Part shown: in pieces, positions 34,401-42,727 of the stretch
How the letters are laid out: each line of letters begins with the position of its first letter
How positions within the stretch are numbered: position 1 is the stretch's first letter
Assembly (NCBI RefSeq): GCF_021869765.1
Contig: NZ_CP084580.1
Coordinates: 1,860,001 to 1,924,000 of the forward strand
From: Chryseobacterium sp. MEBOG06
Lineage (GTDB): Bacteria; Bacteroidota; Bacteroidia; Flavobacteriales; Weeksellaceae
Direction: 5' to 3'
Length of the DNA: 64,000 bases
Translations under genes and position numbers: made by a program
Notes under the pieces: generated by a model
The model's database searches: none
Seen by the model: only the letters and a program-made list of their open reading frames with translations
Told to the model about the DNA's origin: nothing

Positions 34401-36155
34401 ATGAAAGAATATAAGAAAAGGAAAAACGGAATTGCAAGATTGCTGGAGATAGCGGGAAGAAGAAAACTACTGTTGCTCATATCTGGTTTTTTATCCGTAC
34501 TACATGCATTGCTGAGTCTGGTTCCCTACATTCTGATATTTTATATCATCCGTGAACTGACCAGAGAAAGAGTGGATTTCAGCCTGGCCCGCCAATACAT
34601 TATTTATGCAGTCATTGCAGCGGTGGTAAGTATGTTTGTATTTTTTGTTTCAGGAATTTTATCTCATATCGCGGCGTATCATATTTTATTCGAATTAAGA
34701 AGGTTCATTGTAGATAAAGTAGGGAAGCTCCCGATGGGATACCTTAATAACAGAAATTCGGGGGCATTGAAAAAGATACTGTCTGATGATGTGGAAAGAA
34801 TTGAAAACTTTATTGCCCATCAGATTCCTGATTTTGTGAAAGGAGTAGCTTTGCCGGTGATTACAATTATTTTCCTTTTTTTCCAGGACTGGAGGCTGGC
34901 TGTTATCAGTTTTGTTCCCTTGATTATTCTGGCTATATGGATTCCCATCATGTTTGGAGGGAAAAAAGCCAAAGGAATGATGAAAAACTATCACCAGTCT
35001 TTAGAAGATATGAATTCCGGAATTGTAGAATATGTGCGGGCAATGCCTGTGATGAAAATATTCGGACAGTCTGCGGAAACTTTTGATAAATACGGAAATA
35101 CCGTGAAGCAGTTCAATGGCTTCGTTAATGATTGGGTGAAAACAAGTACCCCTGCGTTTGCCGTATTCATGAGCTTTATCAGTAATGCGATGCTTCCGGT
35201 ACTTGCGCTGGGCCTGTATCTGTACTTTGAGAACGGGGTAACCCTGGCTACTTTGCTGTTGTTTCTGATTCTGGGGACAGGCTATATCAAACCGCTTTTT
35301 GTACTGAGCAATATGGGAATACAGATTTCAATAATCAACAGGGGAGTAGAACAGATTGATGAACTTTTGTATCATAAAAACTTAGAAGAAAGCCATGAAA
35401 ATCATCATCCGGAAAATCTCAGTATTGCATTTAAGAATGTAAGCTTTGCGTATGATGAGAATAATCTTGTATTGGAAAATGTTGATTTTGAGATCAGGGA
35501 AAGGTCCATTACAGCGCTGGTGGGCCCTTCAGGAGCAGGTAAAAGTACAGTAGGACAACTTTTAGCCCGCTTCTGGGACGCCAGCGAAGGAAGGATAACC
35601 ATTGGCGGAATTAATATCAAACATTACCCTCCGGAGCAGCTTATGCAGATGGTTTCTTTTGTTTTTCAGGACAGTTTTATGTTTCAGCAAAGTATGTATG
35701 AAAATATCCGGATGGGAATGGATAAAACCCGTGCAGAGGTAGAAGAGGCAGCCAAGGCCGCTCAGCTTCATGAGATGATCAGTAATCTTCCGGATGGCTA
35801 TGATACATTATTCGGGCAGTCCGGGGTACATCTGAGTGGAGGTGAACAGCAGCGTTTTCAGTTGGCCAGAGCAATTCTTAAAAATGCTCCGATACTGATT
35901 CTGGATGAGGCCACAGCATTTGCAGACCCGGAAAATGAATTCATGATTCAGCAGGCATTCAGCCAGTTGATAAAAGATAAGACGGTACTGATTATAGCCC
36001 ACAGACTAAGCACAATTACCGATGCAGACAAGATTATAGTTTTTGACAAAGGAAAGCTTATTTCGGAGGGAAAACATAAGATCCTACTGGAAGAAAGTGA
36101 ACTCTATAACAGAATGTGGAATGCCCACATCAGAGCCAAAGAATTTGTAATGTAA
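34401..36155 (+). CDS. ABC half-transporter 1 (IrtA/YbtP-like fold)
   Basis: 584 residues. Six membrane helices span about 15-310. The nucleotide-binding domain has Walker A VGPSGAGKST near 375, Q-loop VSFVFQDSFMFQQSMYENIR, signature HLSGGEQQRFQLARAIL and Walker B PILILDEATAFADPENE. It has exporter (type IV) fold, yet IrtAB/YbtPQ-type members import ferric siderophores. Support for that comes from the neighbours: a siderophore-interacting reductase 20 bases downstream, a second half-transporter at the operon end and a PchR-like regulator. Unlike IrtA, it has no fused reductase domain. Confidence 0.86.
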   Translation: MKEYKKRKNGIARLLEIAGRRKLLLLISGFLSVLHALLSLVPYILIFYIIRELTRERVDFSLARQYIIYAVIAAVVSMFVFFVSGILSHIAAYHILFELRRFIVDKVGKLPMGYLNNRNSGALKKILSDDVERIENFIAHQIPDFVKGVALPVITIIFLFFQDWRLAVISFVPLIILAIWIPIMFGGKKAKGMMKNYHQSLEDMNSGIVEYVRAMPVMKIFGQSAETFDKYGNTVKQFNGFVNDWVKTSTPAFAVFMSFISNAMLPVLALGLYLYFENGVTLATLLLFLILGTGYIKPLFVLSNMGIQISIINRGVEQIDELLYHKNLEESHENHHPENLSIAFKNVSFAYDENNLVLENVDFEIRERSITALVGPSGAGKSTVGQLLARFWDASEGRITIGGINIKHYPPEQLMQMVSFVFQDSFMFQQSMYENIRMGMDKTRAEVEEAAKAAQLHEMISNLPDGYDTLFGQSGVHLSGGEQQRFQLARAILKNAPILILDEATAFADPENEFMIQQAFSQLIKDKTVLIIAHRLSTITDADKIIVFDKGKLISEGKHKILLEESELYNRMWNAHIRAKEFVM

Positions 36156-36175
36156 AAGATAACAGAAACAGTATT

Positions 36176-36997
36176 ATGAGAAATTTTAAAGCAATACAGA
36201 CAGAATTTACAGTAAGCAGAAAAGAATATATCACACCGCATTATATCAGGATTTTTCTGACAGGAGAAAAGGTCTCTTTAATAGCCAATACGACGGTAGG
36301 AGTGAACAATAAAATTCTTATTCCGCCAAAAGGAGCAGACCAGGTTCACTTTCCGGAATTTGATTATGATAAAATGCAGTGGAAAACTCAGCCTGAAGAA
36401 ATTCGTCCAACTATAAGAACCTATACCCATCGCGGGATTGATCTTGAAAATAATGAGATCTGGATTGACTTTGTTGCTCACGGAGATGAAGGTCCGGCGT
36501 CTGCATGGGCCCTGGACGCTAAGAAAGGAGATTTGATAGGGGTAGTAATGAAAGACGGGAAAACAGAGCTTTATGGAAAGGCTGATCATTATATCCTGGT
36601 AGCTGATTCAACGGGAATTCCCGTATTAGCAGCAATTCTGGAAGACCTTCCGGCAACGGCTAAAGGAATCTGCATCATTGAAGTTGATAGCCAAGAAGAT
36701 GAACAGAACTTACAAACACTTGCGGAGATTGAATTTATCTGGATTTATAATGAGCACCCTCAGCAGGGCAGCAGACTTGCGGAAGTAGTCAAAGAACAGG
36801 TGCTGCCTGAAGGATCGCGCTCCGGTTATGTAGCAGCAGAATTTTCATCAGTAAAAGAAATCCGAAGATATCTCCGAAAAGATAAACAATGGAAACAGGA
36901 AGAGCTCTATGCCTATTCGTACTGGAAATCCGGAGTCGCAGAAGATAAATCTGCAACAGAAAGGCATGCGGAGAATTCCGAAGCCGACGTTCACTAA
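36176..36997 (+). CDS. Siderophore-interacting protein (FAD-linked ferric reductase)
   Basis: 273 residues from the ATG at 36176. An in-frame ATG at 36116 lies inside the ABC gene and is rejected. The N-terminal FAD-binding barrel (YITPHYIRIFLTGE, then IRTYTHRGIDLENNEIWIDF) and GPASAWALDAKKGDLIGV are followed by the C-terminal SIP domain (HYILVADSTGIPVLAAILED, then YVAAEFSSVKEIRRYLR and ELYAYSYWKSG). These match the SIP family that reduces Fe(III)-siderophore with NAD(P)H and FAD so that iron is released in the cytoplasm. It lies between the two ABC half-transporter genes, which is strong context. Confidence 0.9.
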   Translation: MRNFKAIQTEFTVSRKEYITPHYIRIFLTGEKVSLIANTTVGVNNKILIPPKGADQVHFPEFDYDKMQWKTQPEEIRPTIRTYTHRGIDLENNEIWIDFVAHGDEGPASAWALDAKKGDLIGVVMKDGKTELYGKADHYILVADSTGIPVLAAILEDLPATAKGICIIEVDSQEDEQNLQTLAEIEFIWIYNEHPQQGSRLAEVVKEQVLPEGSRSGYVAAEFSSVKEIRRYLRKDKQWKQEELYAYSYWKSGVAEDKSATERHAENSEADVH

Positions 36998-37062
36998 TAC
37001 CTGTCTAATGGTTATTTAAAACTATAACTCTGACTAAAAATTAATGATTTACAGAAAAATAT

Positions 37063-37806
37063 ATGAAATATTCAAATAAAATAAATTGGTCTTTTGCAGC
37101 AGCCGTTATCGTCTCGGTTTGTTGGCTTATTGGCGATATTTACGTTGCCGGATTTGATCCCAATCCAGCCGATTATCCGTTGTTTTCAAAAACTTATGCA
37201 GACCATGTGAATGTTGAATTTGCAACTTTGATGCTGGAGGGCTCAACTGCCAGACTGATGTTTGGTGCGCTGATTGGGGCACTTACAGGTCCATTATTAA
37301 TTCCTGCAAGCTGGCTGGTTTATCAGTTTTTTAAAGACACCCAGAAATGGTACGCGGTTTTTGTCTATTGGGTATTATTGGCAGGAGCCGTTCTGTCTCC
37401 TTTAGGTCATGCGGGATTCTTTTATGTAGGGGAAATCTATAAAGCGGTTTATCATACAGATCCGGTTTCACACCTTTACCTTTTAGATACAGGAAAAGCA
37501 TTTATGAAGATGCTGAATATTGCCTGGGGAGCGGCCATAGGTGTATTGGCAATCGGCTGGATCTCATTTGCCGTATGCATTCTTTTAAATAAAACCCTGC
37601 TTCCTTGGTGGATGGCTTTGCTGACACCGTTTGTGCTGACTATGTTCATTATTCCTGTTAAAAATATGCTGCCTCTGCCGTATTCAGGATGGGTGGGCGG
37701 AGCTATATTCAATATTGCTTATCTGATATTCTTCAGTTCACTGCTGTTCCTGTTCAGAGGAAAATTGATGAAAGAATATGAAACTTCTAAAAGAGCTTTA
37801 CAATGA
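37063..37806 (+). CDS. Six-helix membrane protein of the siderophore operon
   Basis: 247 residues with about six membrane helices: 12-32, 62-88, 99-115, 148-173, 178-197 and 213-230. Acidic loops carry D26, D32 and D38 (IGDIYVAGFDPNPADYP). It resembles the DUF6796 family, whose function is unknown. It lies 65 bases after the reductase and its stop overlaps the next ABC gene start by 4 bases (ATGA), so it is co-translated with the second half-transporter. A role in siderophore uptake or heme/iron handling is inferred from this position alone. Confidence 0.65.
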   Translation: MKYSNKINWSFAAAVIVSVCWLIGDIYVAGFDPNPADYPLFSKTYADHVNVEFATLMLEGSTARLMFGALIGALTGPLLIPASWLVYQFFKDTQKWYAVFVYWVLLAGAVLSPLGHAGFFYVGEIYKAVYHTDPVSHLYLLDTGKAFMKMLNIAWGAAIGVLAIGWISFAVCILLNKTLLPWWMALLTPFVLTMFIIPVKNMLPLPYSGWVGGAIFNIAYLIFFSSLLFLFRGKLMKEYETSKRALQ

Positions 37807-39551
37807 TAAAAAACTTAAAGTATGTCACCTCCTTCAATCCGAAAGATACCCGGAAAGTTGCTTTTACGGAGATTGTACACAGTATGCTTATCGCTGCTCC
37901 CTCAGGTATCCTGCTGGTGGTAGTGTGGGAGCTTTTTTCAGAAAAGCCGGATCATACAAGAATTTGGTCCGTAGTTGCTTTGATGGCGGTGATGCTTCTT
38001 ATTCAGTTTTTTGTGGCTTCCCGTTCCATGGTGAGATCGAATCTTCTGGTATATGATCTCTCTACAAAACTGCGCATTAAACTTGGAAACCATATTCAAA
38101 AATTTTCTTTGGGATTCTTTAAACAGAAAGATCCGGGAGAGATTGCTTCTATTGTTTTGCAGGATGTTGCCAATTTTGAAGGAATATTCGGACACAGTAT
38201 TGGCAACCTGGCTTCTGCCGCATTTGGTACCGTTTTACTATCCGTTTTTCTTTTTGTATATGACTGGAGACTGGCACTTTGCCTTTTACTGGCTTTACCA
38301 CTCATATATCCTTTTTTAAGGATAGCCAATTATTTGGTAAGCCGTTTAGGAAAAAAACAGATTGCGGCCAGAAATACAGTAGGAGCGAAATTTTTAGAAT
38401 ATGTACAGGGAATCCGCCATCTGAAATCCTATGGGCTAACGGGAAAAAGGCATAAAGGACTTGAGGATTCTTTTGATGATCTTCGCCGAAAGAGTATTCG
38501 TATGGAAGCTATTCCAGGGCCATTCATTGTGACGGCAGCTATCGTCTTTGAGATTGGTTTTATAGGAATGACGGCACTTGGATTGTATTTTCTTCTTCAG
38601 CAGTCCATCACCATTCCGGTACTCATTACTTTTCTGATCATGGGATATAATCTGTATAATCCTTTGAAAGTAGTAATGGTGGATTACCTGATGCTGAGGT
38701 ATATGAATGAAAGTCTGGCCCGGATTATCGGAGTTTTGGAAGAGCCTACCATGGAAACCCCAAAAGATGAGCTTCCTGAAAACTATGAAATAGGTTTTAA
38801 AAACGTGAACTTTGGATATCAGGATAGAATGACTTTAAAGGATATCAATTTTACTGTTCCTGAAAACTCGATGCTTGCTTTGGTAGGGCACTCAGGTTCA
38901 GGAAAAACAACAATTGCATCGCTTATTGCCAGATTCTGGGATGTGAATGAAGGAAGTATTACTTTGGGAGGAATCGATATCCGAAATATTAATCAGGATA
39001 AATTTTACAAGCTGATCAGTGAAGTGTTTCAGGAGGTATACCTTTTTGATGATACCATTTATAATAATATTAAAATTGGAAATCCTGATGCTTCAGAAAA
39101 AGAGGTGTATGACGCTGTTGAGCAGTCACAATGTATGGAATTTATCCGGGAACTACCAGATGGAATTCATACAAAAGTAGGAGAAGGGGGATGCAAATTA
39201 TCAGGTGGGCAAAAACAGAGAATAAGTATTGCAAGAGCTTTGCTGAAAGATGCTCCGGTTGTTTTGCTGGATGAAGCTACGGCGAGCCTTGATCCTGAAA
39301 ACGAAATATATATTCAGCGTGCCATACATGAACTGGTACAGTCAAAAACAGTTGTTGTTATTGCCCATAAACTATCTACGATACAAAATGCCAGTCAGAT
39401 ACTGGTTCTGAATGAAGGAAAAATTGCAGAAAAAGGAAACCATGAGGAACTTTTGGAAAAAAACGGAATTTACCGCACAATGTGGGATATACAAAAGCAG
39501 TCAAACGGATGGAAGGTAAAGTACACAAATGAAATTCTTGATGTATGCTAA
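37803..39551 (+). CDS. ABC half-transporter 2 (IrtB/YbtQ-like fold)
   Basis: 582 residues. Six membrane helices span about 20-300. The nucleotide-binding domain has Walker A LVGHSGSGKTT near 362, VFQEVYLFDDTIYNNIKIG, signature KLSGGQKQRISIARALL and Walker B PVVLLDEATASLDPENE. It overlaps the preceding gene by 4 bases. It probably pairs with ABC half-transporter 1 as a heterodimer that moves a ferric siderophore into the cytoplasm. The start at 37803 matches the ATGA overlap and no nearer upstream ATG fits. Confidence 0.86.
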   Translation: MIKNLKYVTSFNPKDTRKVAFTEIVHSMLIAAPSGILLVVVWELFSEKPDHTRIWSVVALMAVMLLIQFFVASRSMVRSNLLVYDLSTKLRIKLGNHIQKFSLGFFKQKDPGEIASIVLQDVANFEGIFGHSIGNLASAAFGTVLLSVFLFVYDWRLALCLLLALPLIYPFLRIANYLVSRLGKKQIAARNTVGAKFLEYVQGIRHLKSYGLTGKRHKGLEDSFDDLRRKSIRMEAIPGPFIVTAAIVFEIGFIGMTALGLYFLLQQSITIPVLITFLIMGYNLYNPLKVVMVDYLMLRYMNESLARIIGVLEEPTMETPKDELPENYEIGFKNVNFGYQDRMTLKDINFTVPENSMLALVGHSGSGKTTIASLIARFWDVNEGSITLGGIDIRNINQDKFYKLISEVFQEVYLFDDTIYNNIKIGNPDASEKEVYDAVEQSQCMEFIRELPDGIHTKVGEGGCKLSGGQKQRISIARALLKDAPVVLLDEATASLDPENEIYIQRAIHELVQSKTVVVIAHKLSTIQNASQILVLNEGKIAEKGNHEELLEKNGIYRTMWDIQKQSNGWKVKYTNEILDVC

Positions 39552-39563
39552 AAATGAAGAGGT

Positions 39564-39587
39564 GTCTTTTTCTCGGTAAGAAAAGAC
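39564..39587 (+). terminator. First of two tandem hairpins after the siderophore operon
   Basis: GTCTTTT pairs with AAAAGAC around a TCTCGGTAAG loop. It starts 13 bases after the ABC stop and is probably an accessory structure to the terminator that follows. Confidence 0.5.
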
Positions 39588-39601
39588 GTCATGCAGGAAC
39601 G

Positions 39602-39634
39602 GGCCTTTAAGTCTTCGGATTTAAAGGCCTTTTT
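39602..39634 (+). terminator. Strong terminator with UUCG tetraloop
   Basis: GGCCTTTAAGTC (39602-39613) pairs with GATTTAAAGGCC (39618-39629), with a TTCG loop and a five-T tail. This hairpin also rules out a start of the next gene upstream of it, supporting the ATG at 39711. Confidence 0.88.
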
Positions 39635-39710
39635 CTTTGGAAACATTTGCCGTTTACTGCCAAATCAAATATTAGCCTTATATTGCTGTAAAGAATTATC
39701 AGTAAAGAAT

Positions 39711-40313
39711 ATGGAACGACTGAAAAAATGGTTAAGAAGTAACTGGTCTACGGCAATCTTAATGATTCTGTTCATTATATTATTAGTAAATAAAGACGCT
39801 AAAGCATGGCTGATGAGACAGGTTGCTTCTACAGGAATTCTGAATTCCCATATTTCGGAACCAAAAGAAGATCATTCCGGATCAGGATATACGTCTTATG
39901 CAGGTTTTATACTGAAGAATGAAGATGGAACGGTCACTGATGTTTCTGATTTAAAAAATAAAGTGGTTTTTATCAATTTCTGGGCATCCTGGTGCCCTCC
40001 CTGCCGTGCAGAATTTCCTTCTGTTCAGAAACTCTATGAAAAATATAAAAGCAATCCGGATATAGTATTTCTTACTGTCAATATGGATGATAAGACAGAA
40101 CTTGGAAAAACTTACTTACTGGAGAAAGGGTTTTCAGTTCCTTTTCTGGTCCCTGCTTCCAGTATTCCTGATGTACTCTATAACGGTTCATTGCCAACGA
40201 CAGTTGTTCTTGATAAAAAAGGAGAGATTCGTCTTCACCATACCGGAGTGGCCGATTACAGTACAGACTCTTTTTATGAACAGATTGATGAGCTGTTGAA
40301 ACAAAAATTATGA
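39711..40313 (+). CDS. TlpA-like thioredoxin (membrane-anchored)
   Basis: 200 residues from the ATG at 39711. An in-frame start at 39591 would read through the terminator and is rejected. An N-terminal anchor helix at about 12-28 (STAILMILFIILLVNKD) is followed by a thioredoxin fold with active site C95-P-P-C98 (FWASWCPPCRAEFP), a cis-Pro segment GSLPTTVVLDKKGEI and a preceding V-F-L-T-V-N strand. It should act in the periplasm as a thiol-disulfide reductase, for example in cytochrome c maturation. Only the cytochrome c gene near 48.6 kb hints at that, and it is distant. Confidence 0.85.
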   Translation: MERLKKWLRSNWSTAILMILFIILLVNKDAKAWLMRQVASTGILNSHISEPKEDHSGSGYTSYAGFILKNEDGTVTDVSDLKNKVVFINFWASWCPPCRAEFPSVQKLYEKYKSNPDIVFLTVNMDDKTELGKTYLLEKGFSVPFLVPASSIPDVLYNGSLPTTVVLDKKGEIRLHHTGVADYSTDSFYEQIDELLKQKL

Positions 40314-40368
40314 TGTATTAAAACTCTGACATTGAAATTATTTGTGAAAATTTATAAATCAGTTTATT

Positions 40369-40857
40369 ATGAGTTTGTTTAAAATATTAACCATTGAAGA
40401 CGTAGAATCCGAAATGCTGGCTGGTAAAATAGCTGTACAGAACTTTCCGAAAACAATGGCGTTTCCTCTTTCAGAATGGTACGTAAAATTAGTTACCCAG
40501 ATTAAAACAATAGAAATCTCTTCCGAAGCCATCTTATACAGTTCCATAGAGGCCATTACTGAAAATAAAGAATTTGAATTACCTCACTACTGGTGCTTTG
40601 CCGGCAACGGACAGGGGGACCGGTGGTTCCTGAATTCCGGAAATCAGGTTTTTTTCTACGATCATGATTATGATGAAAAACTTGAACCGATGAATATTAA
40701 CTTTGAACAGTGGCTCCAAATGGCATTTGTTATTCAACAGTTGGACCATTATTTTGAAGAATATGAAGATATCCCGAAACCTGTTAAACAGGAATTTTAT
40801 GATACCTTGAATACCATTCATATAAAACTCAGTGAAATCTACCCATTTACATTTTAA
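40369..40857 (+). CDS. SUKH (SMI1/KNR4) family protein 1
   Basis: 162 residues with the SUKH pattern: ending of helix 1 in FPLSEWYVKLVTQI, the strand pair YWCFAGNGQGDRWFLN and VFFYDHDYDEKLEPMN, then FEQWLQMAFVIQQLDHYF. SUKH proteins serve as immunity proteins against nuclease and other toxins in bacteria, but no toxin gene is adjacent. It starts 55 bases after the thioredoxin and 11 bases before a second SUKH gene. Cytoplasmic, no signal peptide. Confidence 0.8.
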   Translation: MSLFKILTIEDVESEMLAGKIAVQNFPKTMAFPLSEWYVKLVTQIKTIEISSEAILYSSIEAITENKEFELPHYWCFAGNGQGDRWFLNSGNQVFFYDHDYDEKLEPMNINFEQWLQMAFVIQQLDHYFEEYEDIPKPVKQEFYDTLNTIHIKLSEIYPFTF

Positions 40858-40868
40858 ACCAAAAAACA

Positions 40869-41594
40869 ATGAATAATTTAACAGATTTGGAACAAAAATA
40901 TAACTTTCAATACCCTGAAATTTACAGACGTTTATCCGAAAATAAGATGCTGGACTGGGGTGAATCCAGCTCAGACTGGTATAAGACGGTTTTTCCAAAA
41001 CTAACGGAAAACCCGCCATTGCTTTTATTTGGATATGATATTGAAATCTGGAATAATCATCAGCTCGTTGAAGGTTCAATTCAAGAGATGTCAGATGAAG
41101 ATGATTACAGAAATATTCATTCAGATTATAAGTTTGTTCCGTTTGCTAAAAATGGAGCAGGAGATTGGTATGCTTTTCAGTTTGACTTACAGAATGACGG
41201 CGAAGTTCCTGTTACTTTCATACCTCATGACGATGTGGAAGCTGAGGTAATGGCAGGTAATTTTCAGGATTTTATTTTCCGCCAGCTCTTGGAGGCCGTA
41301 ACTGAAATAGATGATGATTCCATGTTTTATGAAGACGAAGAAGCAGATCTGAAAGAAAATTTACTCAACCAACTGAAAACCCATGAGCCGTATCTAAACC
41401 CAAAACAGATAGACATTCTTAAGGATATCTACCAACGGGATATTTTTGAATATACTTACAAAGTCCCTAATGGACATACTTTTGAAGCAGAAGGTCTGGT
41501 AACATTTGATGAGGTCGAAGAGATTCTGGCTCGTGAAATAGCCTTCGAGCAGCTCAACAAAAAATTTAATTATACAGAATGCTGGGGCAGTTAA
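40869..41594 (+). CDS. SUKH (SMI1/KNR4) family protein 2
   Basis: 241 residues. The N-terminal 160 or so match the SUKH fold (LEQKYNFQYPEIYRRLSEN, then FVPFAKNGAGDWYAFQFDL, VTFIPHDDVEAEVMAG and NFQDFIFRQLLEAV). The remaining C-terminal part (DILKDIYQRDIFEYTY onward) is an addition of unknown use. The tandem arrangement with SUKH protein 1 suggests duplicated or paired immunity genes without a visible toxin. Its stop lies inside the start of the Crp-like gene, with a 16-base overlap. Confidence 0.8.
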   Translation: MNNLTDLEQKYNFQYPEIYRRLSENKMLDWGESSSDWYKTVFPKLTENPPLLLFGYDIEIWNNHQLVEGSIQEMSDEDDYRNIHSDYKFVPFAKNGAGDWYAFQFDLQNDGEVPVTFIPHDDVEAEVMAGNFQDFIFRQLLEAVTEIDDDSMFYEDEEADLKENLLNQLKTHEPYLNPKQIDILKDIYQRDIFEYTYKVPNGHTFEAEGLVTFDEVEEILAREIAFEQLNKKFNYTECWGS

Positions 41595-42142
41595 GAGCAC
41601 ATATTGAAAAGATAATCCCTGTAAGTGATGATGAGTTTGAATTCATAGCCTCTTGTTTCACTTATAAGAAATATAAAAAACACCAGTTTTTGATACAGGA
41701 AGGTGAACTGGTTCTGTACAACTATTTTGTATTGAAAGGACTTCTGAAGCTGGTGTATACAGATGAAGCAGGAAAAGAACATATTTTAGGATTTGCAATG
41801 GAAGACTGGTGGGAAACTGATTTTCCTGCCTATTACCAACAGGCTGCTGCAACCATGTCACTGGAATGTGTGGAAAGCACGGAACTATTATGTCTTCAGC
41901 TGGAAGATTATAAAAAACTTTGCGCCAGACTCCCAAAACTGGAACACTTCTTTCTGGAGAAAGCCTATATGGGATTTATTGCAGCCCAGCAGCGTACCAT
42001 TTCTATGATGACAACAGGGATCAAAGAACGTTATGATCAACTTGTAAAGAAGTATCCTTCGCTGGTTCAGAGAGTTCCGAAGTCTCTTCTTGCATCTTAC
42101 CTAGGGGTGTCCAGAGAAACATTAAGCCGTTTGTCTTTGTAA
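41579..42142 (+). CDS. Crp/Fnr-family transcription regulator
   Basis: 187 residues. A cyclic-nucleotide-type beta-roll occupies about 15-110 (KYKKHQFLIQEGELVLYNYF, then EHILGFAMEDWW). A dimerisation helix follows, then a short helix-turn-helix at the very end (LLASYLGVSRETLSRLSL). The recognition helix carries R-E-T-x-S-R, like the GTGA-contacting residues of CRP. The protein stops right after this helix, so it lacks the usual wing; this is a known short form in Bacteroidetes. Two GTGA-N6-TCAC sites lie just after its stop. Confidence 0.86.
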   Translation: MLGQLRAHIEKIIPVSDDEFEFIASCFTYKKYKKHQFLIQEGELVLYNYFVLKGLLKLVYTDEAGKEHILGFAMEDWWETDFPAYYQQAAATMSLECVESTELLCLQLEDYKKLCARLPKLEHFFLEKAYMGFIAAQQRTISMMTTGIKERYDQLVKKYPSLVQRVPKSLLASYLGVSRETLSRLSL

Positions 42143-42145
42143 TAG

Positions 42146-42182
42146 GTGATGTTTCTCACTTTATAATCGTGATCCGGATCAC
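42146..42182. promoter_or_regulatory. Two Crp-like boxes GTGA-N6-TCAC
   Basis: GTGATGTTTCTCAC (42146-42159) and the perfect palindrome GTGATCCGGATCAC (42169-42182) both match GTGA-N6-TCAC. Their centres are 23 bases apart. They sit between the Crp-type gene and RidA, about 60-95 bases upstream of the RidA ATG. They are good candidates for sites of the Crp-type protein encoded just upstream. Confidence 0.65.
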
Positions 42183-42241
42183 AGAGGTTTGCCATATCTA
42201 TTCTGCAATTTTGCATAGTAACATATAAGAAATTGAATACA

Positions 42242-42631
42242 ATGGAAAAAAGAACCGTAAACCCATGGAAATGGCAGGATGAACGAAGCTATTCTCAGGC
42301 AGTTGAGGTGAAAAATGTCGAAAAAACGCTATACTGCTCCGGGCAGGCAGCGATAGATTCAGATGGAACATCCAGTAATAAAGATATGAAATCTCAGCTT
42401 GAGCAGGCTATTGCCAATCTGGAAGAAGTCATCATGACAGCAGGATATGAATGTAAGGGAATTGTAAGATTAAACGTCTATACTACTTCCACAGAAGAGC
42501 TTTGGCCTTATTTTCCTATCCTTCAGGAATGGATATCAAAACATAAGGTCGAACAGGCACTCACTTTACTGGAGGTAAACAGATTATTTGAAACTTTAAA
42601 AGTTGAGCTGGAAGCAACCGTTGTTCAATAA
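42242..42631 (+). CDS. RidA-family protein
   Basis: 129 residues from the ATG at 42242; a TTG at 42233 is less likely. The YjgF/YER057c/UK114 fold is recognised by EVKNVEKTLYCSGQAAIDSDG, the long helix QLEQAIANLEEVIMTAG and VRLNVYTTSTEEL. Classical RidA deaminates reactive enamine/imine intermediates, using a catalytic Arg in a conserved C-terminal segment (R-G-hydrophobic). Here the C-terminal segment reads LLEVNRLFETLKVELEATVV, and the exact Arg is less clear, so it may belong to a related Rid subfamily. It lies downstream of the Crp-like boxes and ends in a terminator. Confidence 0.8.
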   Translation: MEKRTVNPWKWQDERSYSQAVEVKNVEKTLYCSGQAAIDSDGTSSNKDMKSQLEQAIANLEEVIMTAGYECKGIVRLNVYTTSTEELWPYFPILQEWISKHKVEQALTLLEVNRLFETLKVELEATVVQ

Positions 42632-42657
42632 TGGCAAAAAACTAATCTGATTAATGT

Positions 42658-42687
42658 AAACCTTCAAAGTATATTTGGAGGTTTTTC
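42658..42687 (+). terminator. Terminator after RidA
   Basis: AAACCTTCAAA pairs with TTTGGAGGTTT around GTATA, with one T-G pair, followed by TTTCC. It is a moderate terminator between RidA and the SDR gene. Confidence 0.65.
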
Positions 42688-42727
42688 CCTACATTTATCT
42701 AAGTTAAATCATAATCATTACAGAACT

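Noticed and set aside
39591..39711. Upstream start extending the TlpA-like protein by 40 residues
   Set aside because: The extension runs through a strong UUCG terminator hairpin and lacks any signal-like sequence, whereas the ATG at 39711 gives a membrane anchor.
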